The notes under the pieces are model-generated. The model ran no database searches and was not told the DNA's origin. It saw only the letters and a program-made list of their open reading frames with translations. This document shows positions 16,990 through 24,591 of a stretch of DNA of 64,000 bases, piece after piece (within the stretch, counting starts at the first letter, position 1; each line of letters opens with the position of its first letter). The DNA is from Pseudomonas putida (GTDB taxonomy: Bacteria > Pseudomonadota > Gammaproteobacteria > Pseudomonadales > Pseudomonadaceae). The position numbers were made by a program, and so were the translations under genes. The DNA lies in NCBI RefSeq assembly GCF_028682475.1, contig NZ_JANHLE010000007.1, positions 62,001-126,000 of the forward strand, written 5' to 3'.

Positions 16990-17577
16990 TCAGCTCGGCG
17001 CTGGGTCATCGATCGGCTGCCACTCATTGGCGCGGCGGGCGGCATCGCCATCAGGGTGATAGGCATGGCAGGTGCCGACTACCCAGTGCTTGGGCATCTG
17101 GTAATCGCGGTCCTGTGCAGCACGCTGACGTTGGCGCTTGCGCAGCACCGGCGCCAGGGTCTGGATCGCGGTGGTTGCCATGGGCCCAAGCAATTCGGTC
17201 AAGTGGGTGCAGCCCTTAACCCCACCTACCCGCTCGGCAACCCGCTTGCGGAACCCCGGGCCGATACTCACCCCCACCAATGCCGCATAGGCGCGGTTGA
17301 TCTGGCTGCACACCGGGGTCGGCGCCTGTTCGGAAACGGCTTTGATCTGCTGGATCACCAGCGTGCGGTCGATGGTCATGACGATACGCATGTAATGCAG
17401 TACGCCATTGGCCGGAATGGTGCCGTAGGGGAAGTCGGTATCAACGCCTTTGGTGTCGAGCAGACGCCCCTCGATATCGAACAGGCCGTCATCACGCTCA
17501 AAACCTGTGCAAACCACCTGGCGAGTGTGCAGCAAACGCCGCTTGGGCTGACCGGTAATTGACAGGGTCATGGACAT
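16990..17577 (-). CDS. DUF2889 family protein
   Basis: A 195-residue soluble protein of unknown activity. The conserved DUF2889 features are RRLLHTRQVVCTGFERDDGLFDIEGRLLDTK near the start and GCTHLTELL near residue 122. DUF2889 genes are often found beside steroid or other CoA-dependent catabolic genes; here it is the last gene of the thiolase-MaoC-MaoC-SDR operon, 42 bases after the SDR. ATG at 17577 has GGAG four bases upstream; a second ATG two codons later is also possible. Confidence 0.88.
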   Translation of the reverse strand: MSMTLSITGQPKRRLLHTRQVVCTGFERDDGLFDIEGRLLDTKGVDTDFPYGTIPANGVLHYMRIVMTIDRTLVIQQIKAVSEQAPTPVCSQINRAYAALVGVSIGPGFRKRVAERVGGVKGCTHLTELLGPMATTAIQTLAPVLRKRQRQRAAQDRDYQMPKHWVVGTCHAYHPDGDAARRANEWQPIDDPAPS

Positions 17578-17619
17578 GCACTCCAGAATGGCGGAGCGCC
17601 AAGGCGCCCCGCCGCATTT

Positions 17620-18447
17620 TCAGACGTTACCCAAGCCGCCACCGCACACCAGTACCTGGCCGCTGACGTAGTCCGACTCCGGAATGCAGAACAGGTAGAC
17701 CGCGCCCGCCGCTTCCTCGGTGTTGCCGGGACGGCCCAGCGGAATCAGGGTTTTGGACTGCTCGACGATGGCCGGGCTGATACCCACCTTGATCTCGCGG
17801 CCTTCGATGTTGATGTAGTTCGGGTCGCCTTCCACCGGTTGGGTCTGGCGGGTTTCGATATGGCCGAAAGCAACGGCGTTGACGTTGACCTTCATCCGTC
17901 CCCACTCCTTGGCCAGGCACTTGGTCATGCCCAGTACCCCGGCCTTGGCGGTCGAATAGTTGACCTGCCCCGGGTTGCCGCTGGCGGATACCGACGACAC
18001 GTTGACCACTTTGCGATTGACCACGCGCCCTTCGGCGGCTTCTTGCTTGGCCATGGCGCTGATGATCGGCTGCGCCGCGCGCAGGATGCGGAACGGCGCG
18101 GTGATGTGGCAGTCGATGATGGCGTACCACTGCTCATCGCTCATTTTCTGGATCACGTTGTCCCAGGTGTAGCCGGCGTTGTTGACGATGATGTCGATGC
18201 CGCCGTAATTGTCGACGGCGGTCTTGACGAAGCGATCGGCGAAATCGACCGCGGTGACACTGCCGACGCAGGCCACGGCATCGCCACCGGCTGCGCGGAT
18301 CTCGGCCACCACTTCTTCCGCCGGGCCGGCATCCAGGTCATTGACCACCACGCGCGCGCCATCGGCGGCCAGTTTCAGCGCCACACTGCGGCCAATGCCA
18401 CGGCCGGAGCCGGTTACCAGGGCGACTTTGCCTGTCAGTTTACTCAT
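17620..18447 (-). CDS. SDR family dehydrogenase, FabG-like 3-hydroxyacyl-CoA dehydrogenase
   Basis: A 275-residue short-chain dehydrogenase. The NAD(P) site is TGSGRGIG (13-20), NNAG is at 89-92, and the catalytic Tyr164 and Lys168 sit in YSTAK with Ser151/152 before them. The acidic residues after strand 2 (VVNDLDA) favour NAD over NADP, as in a degradative 3-hydroxyacyl-CoA dehydrogenase. A segment of about 25 residues near 195-230 is longer than in FabG. Placed directly after two MaoC hydratases and a thiolase, it most likely does the third step of a beta-oxidation-like cycle. Its ribosome site AAGGA overlaps an AAAAACAA Crc-type motif. Confidence 0.9.
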   Translation of the reverse strand: MSKLTGKVALVTGSGRGIGRSVALKLAADGARVVVNDLDAGPAEEVVAEIRAAGGDAVACVGSVTAVDFADRFVKTAVDNYGGIDIIVNNAGYTWDNVIQKMSDEQWYAIIDCHITAPFRILRAAQPIISAMAKQEAAEGRVVNRKVVNVSSVSASGNPGQVNYSTAKAGVLGMTKCLAKEWGRMKVNVNAVAFGHIETRQTQPVEGDPNYINIEGREIKVGISPAIVEQSKTLIPLGRPGNTEEAAGAVYLFCIPESDYVSGQVLVCGGGLGNV

Positions 18448-18458
18448 CGGGATATTCC

Positions 18459-18466
18459 TTGTTTTT
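18459..18466 (-). promoter_or_regulatory. Crc/Hfq-type CA motif at the SDR ribosome site
   Basis: On the minus strand AAAAACAA directly precedes GGA of the ribosome site for the gene starting at 18447. It fits the AAnAAnAA pattern that Hfq/Crc binds in Pseudomonas mRNAs. Function is inferred. Confidence 0.4.
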
Positions 18467-18473
18467 AGGGGGT

Positions 18474-18893
18474 TCAGGTCAGCGCCACGACGGCTTCGCC
18501 AACCAGTTTGTCGTCGCCGTATTGATTGGCGCAGCGGATCGCCAGGCGGACACGCGGTTCACCCTCGGCCTCGAAGCATTCGATGACCCTGGCGCTGCAG
18601 GTCGGGACATGCCCCAGCTGCGTGATACCGGTGAAGCGCACCGCCAAGCTGCGGATTTGCGCTTGCGCCACCCACGCGGTGAGCAGACGGCCAAGGTAGG
18701 CCACCGACAGCATGCCGTGGGCGAACACATCGGGCTGGCGCGCCTTGCGGGCGAAGTCCAGGTCGATGTGCACCTGGTTGTGGTCGCCGGAGGCACCGGC
18801 GTAAAGCGCCAGCGTGGTGCGATTGACCGCTGGCAAGGTGAGCGACGGCAGCTCGAAGCCGACCTGCACATCGCGCCATTGAATAGGGTTCAT
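18474..18893 (-). CDS. MaoC-like hotdog enoyl-CoA hydratase
   Basis: A 139-residue single hotdog domain of the MaoC family. The hydratase motif is visible: YAGASGDHNQVHIDLDFA (Asp and His of the hydratase-2 dyad), followed by AHGMLSVAYLGR. ATG at 18893 has GAGGAG at good spacing; an in-frame start at 18950 would overlap the upstream gene. It begins 10 bases after the MaoC_N protein (18904-19344). In the steroid degraders' ChsH-type and related hydratases, such a pair forms a heteromer with one catalytic and one binding hotdog, which is the likely arrangement here. Confidence 0.9.
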   Translation of the reverse strand: MNPIQWRDVQVGFELPSLTLPAVNRTTLALYAGASGDHNQVHIDLDFARKARQPDVFAHGMLSVAYLGRLLTAWVAQAQIRSLAVRFTGITQLGHVPTCSARVIECFEAEGEPRVRLAIRCANQYGDDKLVGEAVVALT

Positions 18894-18903
18894 TGCCGGC
18901 TCC

Positions 18904-19344
18904 TCAACGCTGGACCAGGGATGAGCGGATGTCGGCGATGTGCTGGCCATCCTGATTGGTCACACGGGTCTGTTGCACCACAAACGTCAGCGCCCCGCCT
19001 TTTTTCTGGTAAACGTCCAGCACCCGGGTATCGAAGGTCAGCACGTCGCCGGCGTAAGCCATGCCGTGATAGTCGAAACCCTGTTCGGCATGGAGGATGC
19101 GCCCCAGGTCAAAGCCAAACACCTGCTGGACGATGTGATCGGTGTCGCGCCCTTCGGCTTCCAGGCACATCAGGAAGCTGGGCGGCACCGGCAGCGAGCG
19201 GTGCCCGGCTTCTCTGGCAGCGGCTTCGTCGGTGTAAACCGGGTCGGTCTCGCCAATTGCCTTGGCAAAAAAACGCAGGCGGCCCTTTTCAACTTCACAG
19301 GTGGTCACACCCAGTGAACGGCCGATCAGAGTCTTGTCTGCCAT
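18904..19344 (-). CDS. MaoC N-terminal domain (FAS1-type dehydratase) protein
   Basis: A 146-residue hotdog protein of the MaoC_dehydrat_N family (GKxxxFAKAIGETDPVYTDEAAAREAGHRSLPVPPSFL-type start, then LHAEQGFDYHGMAYAGDVLTF). These usually lack the catalytic Asp-His pair and shape the acyl-chain tunnel of a two-subunit enoyl-CoA hydratase. It is followed after 10 bases by the catalytic-type MaoC gene and preceded by the thiolase (57 bases), so it belongs to the same operon. ATG at 19344 has AGGATGA upstream. Confidence 0.9.
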   Translation of the reverse strand: MADKTLIGRSLGVTTCEVEKGRLRFFAKAIGETDPVYTDEAAAREAGHRSLPVPPSFLMCLEAEGRDTDHIVQQVFGFDLGRILHAEQGFDYHGMAYAGDVLTFDTRVLDVYQKKGGALTFVVQQTRVTNQDGQHIADIRSSLVQR

Positions 19345-19401
19345 CTCAGATCATCCTGTCAGTCTGTGCAAACGCGCGCCCATGACGGGCGCGCAGTATC
19401 G

Positions 19402-20589
19402 TCAGGCGCGACCGAACAGGGTCACGATGCCGGCGCCACCCAGCCCCAGGTTGTGCTGCAGGGCGTGCTGCAGGTTGGCCACCTGACGCTTGTCGGCGGT
19501 GCCACGCAGTTGATGGGTCAGCTCGTAGCACTGGGCCAGGCCCGTGGCACCCAGCGGATGACCTTTGGACAGCAGGCCACCGGACGGATTGATCACCACC
19601 TGGCCGCCATAGGTGTTGTCGCCGTCCATCACGAACTTCTCGGCGCCGCCTTCCGGACAGAACCCCAGCCCCTCGTAAGTCAGCAGTTCGTTGTGGGCGA
19701 AGCAGTCGTGCAGCTCGCAGACGCGGATATCTTCAGGGCCGACACCGGCTTTCTCGTAAACCTCGGTAGCGGCCTGACGGGTCATGCCGACGCCGACAAT
19801 GCTGATCAGCGACGGCGGCTCGAAGGCCTCAGGCTGATCGGTCACCAGCGCCTGGGCAAGGATGCAGACATCGGTACGCAGACCGTGCTGCTTGGCAAAG
19901 CGCTCGGAAACCACGATCGCTGCGGCACCACCGCAGGTCGGCGGGCAGGCCATCAGACGGGTCATGACGCCAGGGAAAATCACCTGGTCGGCCATCACGT
20001 CTTCGGTGGTAACGATCTTTTTGAACACCGACAGCGGGTTGTTGGCGGCATGGCGGCTGGCTTTAGCACGGATGGCAGCGAAGGTTTCCATCTTGGTGCC
20101 GTATTTTTCCATGTGCTCGCGACCGGCGCCGCCGAAGAACTTCAGCGCGTCCGGCATGTCGCGGCCTTCAGGGAAGATCGCATCGACCACTTCATGGCCC
20201 TTGCCATAGGTGATCGGACGGTCGAGCCAGTGCGACTTCAGGGCACCGGGCTGCATCTGCTCGAAGCCGAAGGCCAGTGCGCAGTCCACCGCGCCGCTTT
20301 CCACCGCCTGGCGCGCCAGGAAGAGCGCGGTAGAACCGCTGCCGCAGTTGTTGTTGACGTTGATCACCGGAATGCCGGTCAGCCCCACCTCATACAGCGC
20401 CGACTGGCCGCTGGTGGAGTCGCCGTAAACGTACCCGGCATACGCCTGCTGGACCTTGCGGTAATCCACGCCGGCATCCTGCAGGGCCTGGCGGATAGCC
20501 TGGGCGCCCATTTCGATGTAAGTCCCGCTCTGGCCAGGCTTGGCAAATGGAATCATGCCGACACCGGCGACAAATACTTTCTGCGACAT
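19402..20589 (-). CDS. SCP-x-type thiolase (lipid-transfer family)
   Basis: A 395-residue thiolase of the SCP-x/lipid-transfer branch, cleaving a 3-oxoacyl-CoA with CoA. The nucleophile is C82 in NNNCGSGSTAL; HDCFAHNE and the GGLLSKGHPLGATG block supply the His residues of the active site. The protein starts at ATG 20589 (MSQKVFVAGVG), six bases after GGAG; an adjacent ATG at 20592 is also possible. It heads the operon thiolase-MaoC_N-MaoC-SDR-DUF2889 and is divergent from DUF1302. A clear paralogue lacking these catalytic residues lies at 49189-50286. Confidence 0.92.
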   Translation of the reverse strand: MSQKVFVAGVGMIPFAKPGQSGTYIEMGAQAIRQALQDAGVDYRKVQQAYAGYVYGDSTSGQSALYEVGLTGIPVINVNNNCGSGSTALFLARQAVESGAVDCALAFGFEQMQPGALKSHWLDRPITYGKGHEVVDAIFPEGRDMPDALKFFGGAGREHMEKYGTKMETFAAIRAKASRHAANNPLSVFKKIVTTEDVMADQVIFPGVMTRLMACPPTCGGAAAIVVSERFAKQHGLRTDVCILAQALVTDQPEAFEPPSLISIVGVGMTRQAATEVYEKAGVGPEDIRVCELHDCFAHNELLTYEGLGFCPEGGAEKFVMDGDNTYGGQVVINPSGGLLSKGHPLGATGLAQCYELTHQLRGTADKRQVANLQHALQHNLGLGGAGIVTLFGRA

Positions 20590-20694
20590 CATGTTCTCCA
20601 AGGTCAGTTTTCAAGGCCTACGCCATTCACCCCTGCCTGGCGGCGATCGCGGCAAACCGTCCGACGATGGTCACGTAATGACGAGCAAAGCCGT

Positions 20695-20713
20695 CCCCCC
20701 CCGGTGGAGGGGG
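20695..20713. promoter_or_regulatory. C-run/G-run dyad, site 1
   Basis: CCCCCCCC-GGTGGA-GGGGG in the divergent gap between the thiolase operon and DUF1302. Related dyads precede every other unit of the catabolon (20755, 54593, 57511, 58758, 59946). GAGGGG-like halves recall the MalT box, and a MalT-type regulator is encoded at 54621. Confidence 0.45.
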
Positions 20714-20754
20714 CGTACCAGCCGAGGGGCTGAGGGGTGGTCAAAACCGACCCT

Positions 20755-20773
20755 CCCCCCCCACTTGAGGGGG
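20755..20773. promoter_or_regulatory. C-run/G-run dyad, site 2
   Basis: CCCCCCCC-ACTTGA-GGGGG, 42 bases after the first dyad (GAGGGG halves also occur between them). It is closer to the DUF1302 start, so the two sites may serve the two directions. Confidence 0.45.
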
Positions 20774-20817
20774 AAGGGTAAAGCGCACCGGGGTTAGCGT
20801 TTGCGGGCAGTCACCCG

Positions 20818-20830
20818 AACAACAACAAGA
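20818..20830 (+). promoter_or_regulatory. Crc/Hfq-type CA motif before DUF1302
   Basis: AACAACAACAAGA ends 19 bases before the GTG start at 20850 and abuts the AGGGG ribosome site. This is a good AAnAAnAA catabolite-control motif on the mRNA strand. Confidence 0.5.
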
Positions 20831-20849
20831 TCACAGGGGTATCCTAGAC

Positions 20850-22775
20850 GTGACTTTCGCCCTCCACCCAAGCGCGCATCGCCCGTGGCCCACCACCACG
20901 CTGCACAAAGAGTTCCGCCCGCACCTGCTGGCCCTTGCCGTTGGCCTTGGCGCGTGCACCAGTGCCAATGCCATCGACTTCCAGATCGGTGAAATCGAAG
21001 GCCAGTTCGACTCCTCGCTGTCGATCGGCTCCAGCTGGTCCGTGCGCGGGCCGGATCCGAAATTCATCAACGCCGCCAACACCATGGGCCTGCGCGGCGA
21101 ATCGGCCACCCGCACCGCCGACGACAACCGTCAGAACTTCAAGAAGGGCGAGACCTTTTCGAAGATTTTCAAAGGCGTGCATGACCTTGAACTCAAGTAC
21201 GGCGACAGCGGTGTCTTCGTGCGTGGCAAGTACTGGTACGACTTCGAACTCAAGGACGAACACCGCCCGTTCTACGACATTGACGACCGCGGGCGCGACG
21301 ACCTGGCCAAATCGTCCGGCGCCGAGTTCCTCGACGCCTTCATCTACCACAACTACAACCTGGGTGAACTGGCCGGTAACGTGCGCCTTGGCAAACAGGT
21401 GGTCAGCTGGGGCGAAAGCACCTTCATCGGCAACTCGATCAACAGCATCAACCCGATCGACGTCGCCGCCCTGCGCCGTCCGGGTGCCGAGGTCAAGGAA
21501 GGCCTGGTGCCGGTGAACATGTTCTATATCTCCCAGGGCCTGAGCGAGAACCTCAACGCCGAAGCCTTCTACCAGTTGGAATGGGACAACTCGGTCGTCG
21601 ACAACTGCGGCACCTTCTTCGGCTCCGACCCGCTGCCCCAGGGTTGCAACGACCGTCTGGTCTTCGCCGGCCCGGACCTGGCCCCGGGTGTTGCAAAAAA
21701 CACCGCGACCGCCGCCCAGATCCTGCGCGGCACGGTGCTGGACAACGTCTATATGCCGCGCCTGGAGGACAACGACCCGCGCGACAGCGGCCAGTACGGC
21801 GTGGCCTTGCGCTGGTTCGTCCCGGAGCTGCACGACACCGAATTCGGCTTCTACGCCATGAACTACCACAGCCGCACGCCGTTCCTGAGCTTCAAGCAAA
21901 CCACCACCGCACCGATCACCGCCGCCCAGCTGGGCGCCCTGCCCGCCGCTGCCAGGCAGCTTGCCGCGGTTCAGAACCAGTTCGACCGGGTGCGTTCGGC
22001 GCGCTACTTCGTCGACTATCCGGAGGATATCCGCCTGTACGGGGTGAGCTTCCAGACCACCCTGGGCGCCACCTCGGTCGGTGGCGAAGTCAGCTTCCGG
22101 CCGAACATGCCGCTGCAGATCAACACCGCCGACCTCAACCTGGCGGCACTGCAGTCCACCGACACCGACTTCAGCACCCAGACCTCGCCGGTGTTCACCA
22201 GCGGTGAAACCGCCCAGGCATTGGGCGGCGACCTGCCCGGCTACAAACGCATGCCGGTGATGCAGGCGCAGGTCACCGCCACCCACTTCGTCGACCAGAT
22301 CTGGGGGGCCAGCCGCCTGACCCTGATCGGCGAGGTCGGCTACAACCGCATCAACGGCCTGGGCGACGCCGATGGCACCGATGTCCGCTTCGGCCGCAGC
22401 CCGGTGTTTGGCCCCGGCGCCTTCCCCGGCAACCAGAACACCACCGTATGCGCTACCGCCACCAACCCGCAAAAGGCGTGCAACAGCCACGGTTTCTACA
22501 CCACCGATTCGTGGGGTTACCGGGTGCGCACCAAGCTCGACTACCCCAACGTCATTGCCGGTATCAACCTGTCGCCGAACCTTGCCTGGTCCCATGACGT
22601 GGATGGCTGGGGCCCGAACTTCGAGGAAGGCGCCAAGGCCATCAGTGTCGGACTGGATGCCGACTACCTGAACGACTACACCGCGAGCCTGAGTTACACG
22701 GACTTCTTTGGCGGTCGCTACAACACCAACACCGACCGCGACTACGTCTCGCTCAGCTTCGGCATCAACTTCTGA
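20850..22775 (+). CDS. DUF1302 family outer-membrane protein
   Basis: A 641-residue protein of the DUF1302 family, with a signal peptide ending ACTSANA before mature IDFQIGEIEGQFDSSLSIGSSW. Many alternating hydrophobic strands and a C-terminal ...YVSLSFGINF ending in Phe indicate an outer-membrane beta-barrel. DUF1302 proteins pair with DUF1329 proteins beside genes for degrading steroids, terpenoids, alkanes and fatty acids, and are thought to import hydrophobic substrates. The start is GTG at 20850 with AGGGG 11 bases upstream; the N-terminus before the signal core is long (about 20 residues), so a later start is possible. The DUF1329 gene follows after 25 bases. Confidence 0.92.
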   Translation: MTFALHPSAHRPWPTTTLHKEFRPHLLALAVGLGACTSANAIDFQIGEIEGQFDSSLSIGSSWSVRGPDPKFINAANTMGLRGESATRTADDNRQNFKKGETFSKIFKGVHDLELKYGDSGVFVRGKYWYDFELKDEHRPFYDIDDRGRDDLAKSSGAEFLDAFIYHNYNLGELAGNVRLGKQVVSWGESTFIGNSINSINPIDVAALRRPGAEVKEGLVPVNMFYISQGLSENLNAEAFYQLEWDNSVVDNCGTFFGSDPLPQGCNDRLVFAGPDLAPGVAKNTATAAQILRGTVLDNVYMPRLEDNDPRDSGQYGVALRWFVPELHDTEFGFYAMNYHSRTPFLSFKQTTTAPITAAQLGALPAAARQLAAVQNQFDRVRSARYFVDYPEDIRLYGVSFQTTLGATSVGGEVSFRPNMPLQINTADLNLAALQSTDTDFSTQTSPVFTSGETAQALGGDLPGYKRMPVMQAQVTATHFVDQIWGASRLTLIGEVGYNRINGLGDADGTDVRFGRSPVFGPGAFPGNQNTTVCATATNPQKACNSHGFYTTDSWGYRVRTKLDYPNVIAGINLSPNLAWSHDVDGWGPNFEEGAKAISVGLDADYLNDYTASLSYTDFFGGRYNTNTDRDYVSLSFGINF

Positions 22776-22800
22776 GTCGCAAACGACAGAGGGTACATCC

Positions 22801-24171
22801 ATGAAAGCAAGCATGATCAACACCGTCGGCGCGCTGGCGCTCTCCCTCCTGGCCAGCAACGTCATGGCCGCCGTCAGCGAACAGGAAGCGGCGCAGCTGG
22901 GCACCACCCTGACCCCGTTGGGCGCGCAGAAAGAAGGCAACGCCGACGGCAGCATTCCAGCCTGGAACGGTGGTCTTAAAGCCGGTGCGGCAGCCGTGGA
23001 CAGCAAAGGTTTTCTCGCGGACCCGTTCGCCAGCGAAAAACCGCTGTTCACCATCACCGCCGCCAATGCCGAGCAGTACAAAGACAAACTCACACCCGGC
23101 CAGCTGGCGATGTTCAAGCGTTACCCGGACAGCTACAAAATCCCGGTCTACCCGACTCGCCGCACCGCCCAGGCGGCCCAGAACATCTACGACGCGGCGA
23201 AAAAAAGTGCCGTCAGTGTGCAACTGGTCAATGACGGCACCGGCCTGAGCAATTTCGCAGGTTCGCGCTACTACGCCTTCCCGATCCCCAAGAGCGGTGT
23301 CGAGGTCTACTGGAACTACGTGACCCGCTACCGCGGCGACAACGTCGAGCGCTGGTCGGTGCAGGCCTCGCCACAGGTCGACGGTGCCTACTCGATCGTC
23401 GAAACCCATGACCAGAACAGCTTCCCGCAGTACATGGATGGCGTGAACCCGGAAGAAGCGAAGAACATCCTTTACTACTACATTTTCGCGGTCAACGCCC
23501 CGGCGCGCCTGGCCGGTACGGTATCGATGGCGCATGAAACCATCGACCAGGTAAGCGAGCCACGCAAAGCCTGGACCTATAACGCCGGCCAACGCCGTGT
23601 GCGCCGTGCGCCGCAGCTGGCCTACGATGCACCTGGCCTGGTCTCGGACGGCCTGCGTACCTCCGACAACGCCGACATGATGAACGGCTCACCGGACCGC
23701 TACGACTGGAAGCTGGTGGGCAAGAAGGAAATGTACATTCCCTACAACAACTACAAGCTGCAGTCGCCGAGCCTGAAGTACGCCGACATCATCAAACCCG
23801 GACACATCAACCAGGACCTGACCCGCTACGAGCTGCACCGGGTGTGGCATGTGCAGGCGACGCTGAAGTCCGGGCAACGGCATATCTATGCCAAGCGCGA
23901 CATGTACTTTGATGAGGACACCTGGGTGCTGGCCGAGGTCGATCACTATGATGGTCGTGGGCAGCTCTGGCGGGTGGGTGAGAACTACACCTACAACAAC
24001 TATGACAAGGGTTTGAATGCGCCTGCGGCGCAGGGGTTCTATGACATTCTGGCGGGGCGGTATGTGGTGGCTACGATGAGCAACGAGTCGAAGCTGGCGC
24101 CGCAGTATGGGGGACGGACCAAGCTTGCGGACTTTACGCCGGCGGCGTTGCGTAATGCGGGGATTCGCTGA
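22801..24171 (+). CDS. DUF1329 family protein (outer-membrane-associated)
   Basis: A 456-residue exported protein of the DUF1329 family. The signal peptide (MKASMINTVGALALSLLASNVMAA) is followed by the family start EQEAAQLGTTLTPLGAQKEGNADGSIP. The family is related in fold to LolA/LolB-type lipoprotein carriers and always accompanies DUF1302, so it probably passes a hydrophobic ligand from the outer-membrane barrel. ATG at 22801 has GAGGGT upstream. A textbook terminator follows 24 bases after the stop, so DUF1302-DUF1329 is a two-gene unit. Confidence 0.93.
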   Translation: MKASMINTVGALALSLLASNVMAAVSEQEAAQLGTTLTPLGAQKEGNADGSIPAWNGGLKAGAAAVDSKGFLADPFASEKPLFTITAANAEQYKDKLTPGQLAMFKRYPDSYKIPVYPTRRTAQAAQNIYDAAKKSAVSVQLVNDGTGLSNFAGSRYYAFPIPKSGVEVYWNYVTRYRGDNVERWSVQASPQVDGAYSIVETHDQNSFPQYMDGVNPEEAKNILYYYIFAVNAPARLAGTVSMAHETIDQVSEPRKAWTYNAGQRRVRRAPQLAYDAPGLVSDGLRTSDNADMMNGSPDRYDWKLVGKKEMYIPYNNYKLQSPSLKYADIIKPGHINQDLTRYELHRVWHVQATLKSGQRHIYAKRDMYFDEDTWVLAEVDHYDGRGQLWRVGENYTYNNYDKGLNAPAAQGFYDILAGRYVVATMSNESKLAPQYGGRTKLADFTPAALRNAGIR

Positions 24172-24195
24172 GGTTTGAAGGTTGTTTTGTGAATG

Positions 24196-24222
24196 ACGCC
24201 CTGCGATTGCAGGGCGTTTTTT
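24196..24222 (+). terminator. Intrinsic terminator after DUF1329
   Basis: ACGCCCTGC, loop GATT, GCAGGGCGT, then TTTTT. It is a perfect nine-base stem. Confidence 0.9.
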
Positions 24223-24591
24223 ATGGTTTGGATGACGGATGCCGGACGGGCCGGTGGGAGCGGGTTTGTCCCGCGATACGATGCGGCTGATAACACGCAA
24301 TCGCGAGGCAAGGCCGCTCAAGCCCGCTATCAAGGGTGTGGCTCCGCGGCTGATGGGAACCTGGCAACAGGGGCACCAAAGTAGCAAGTTAAGACAGTTG
24401 CCCTCACCGGCCCTCTATGCGCTGGCTGCGACCGGCCAAAAGCGACTACTTAAGGGACAGACTGCTCAAGGTTTCGTAAACTGCACAGCAAGAGGTCATT
24501 CAAGCCGCATACAAGGCTTAAACACAAGACCATCTCCCTGCCATATTGGAGACGCCTCTTGGGGAGAGTCGATGAAAAAGGGATTTATCTA
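24223..24591. other. Intergenic stretch with degenerate REP
   Basis: No gene is supported. It contains one REP copy (24251-24277) and a partial inverted second copy near 24299-24320, then unassigned sequence up to the RecQ-like gene. Base composition becomes more AT-rich toward the end. Confidence 0.5.
24251..24277 (+). repeat. REP element
   Basis: GGTGGGAGCGGGTTTGTCCC with flanks matches the Pseudomonas REP seen at 33252 and 47300, with two changes in the loop half (T for C). Confidence 0.75.

Noticed and set aside
20844..23117. Open frame of 757 residues on the minus strand
   Set aside because: It lies antisense to DUF1302 and DUF1329, both of which have clear families and signal peptides. 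The long frame is a product of high-GC third positions.
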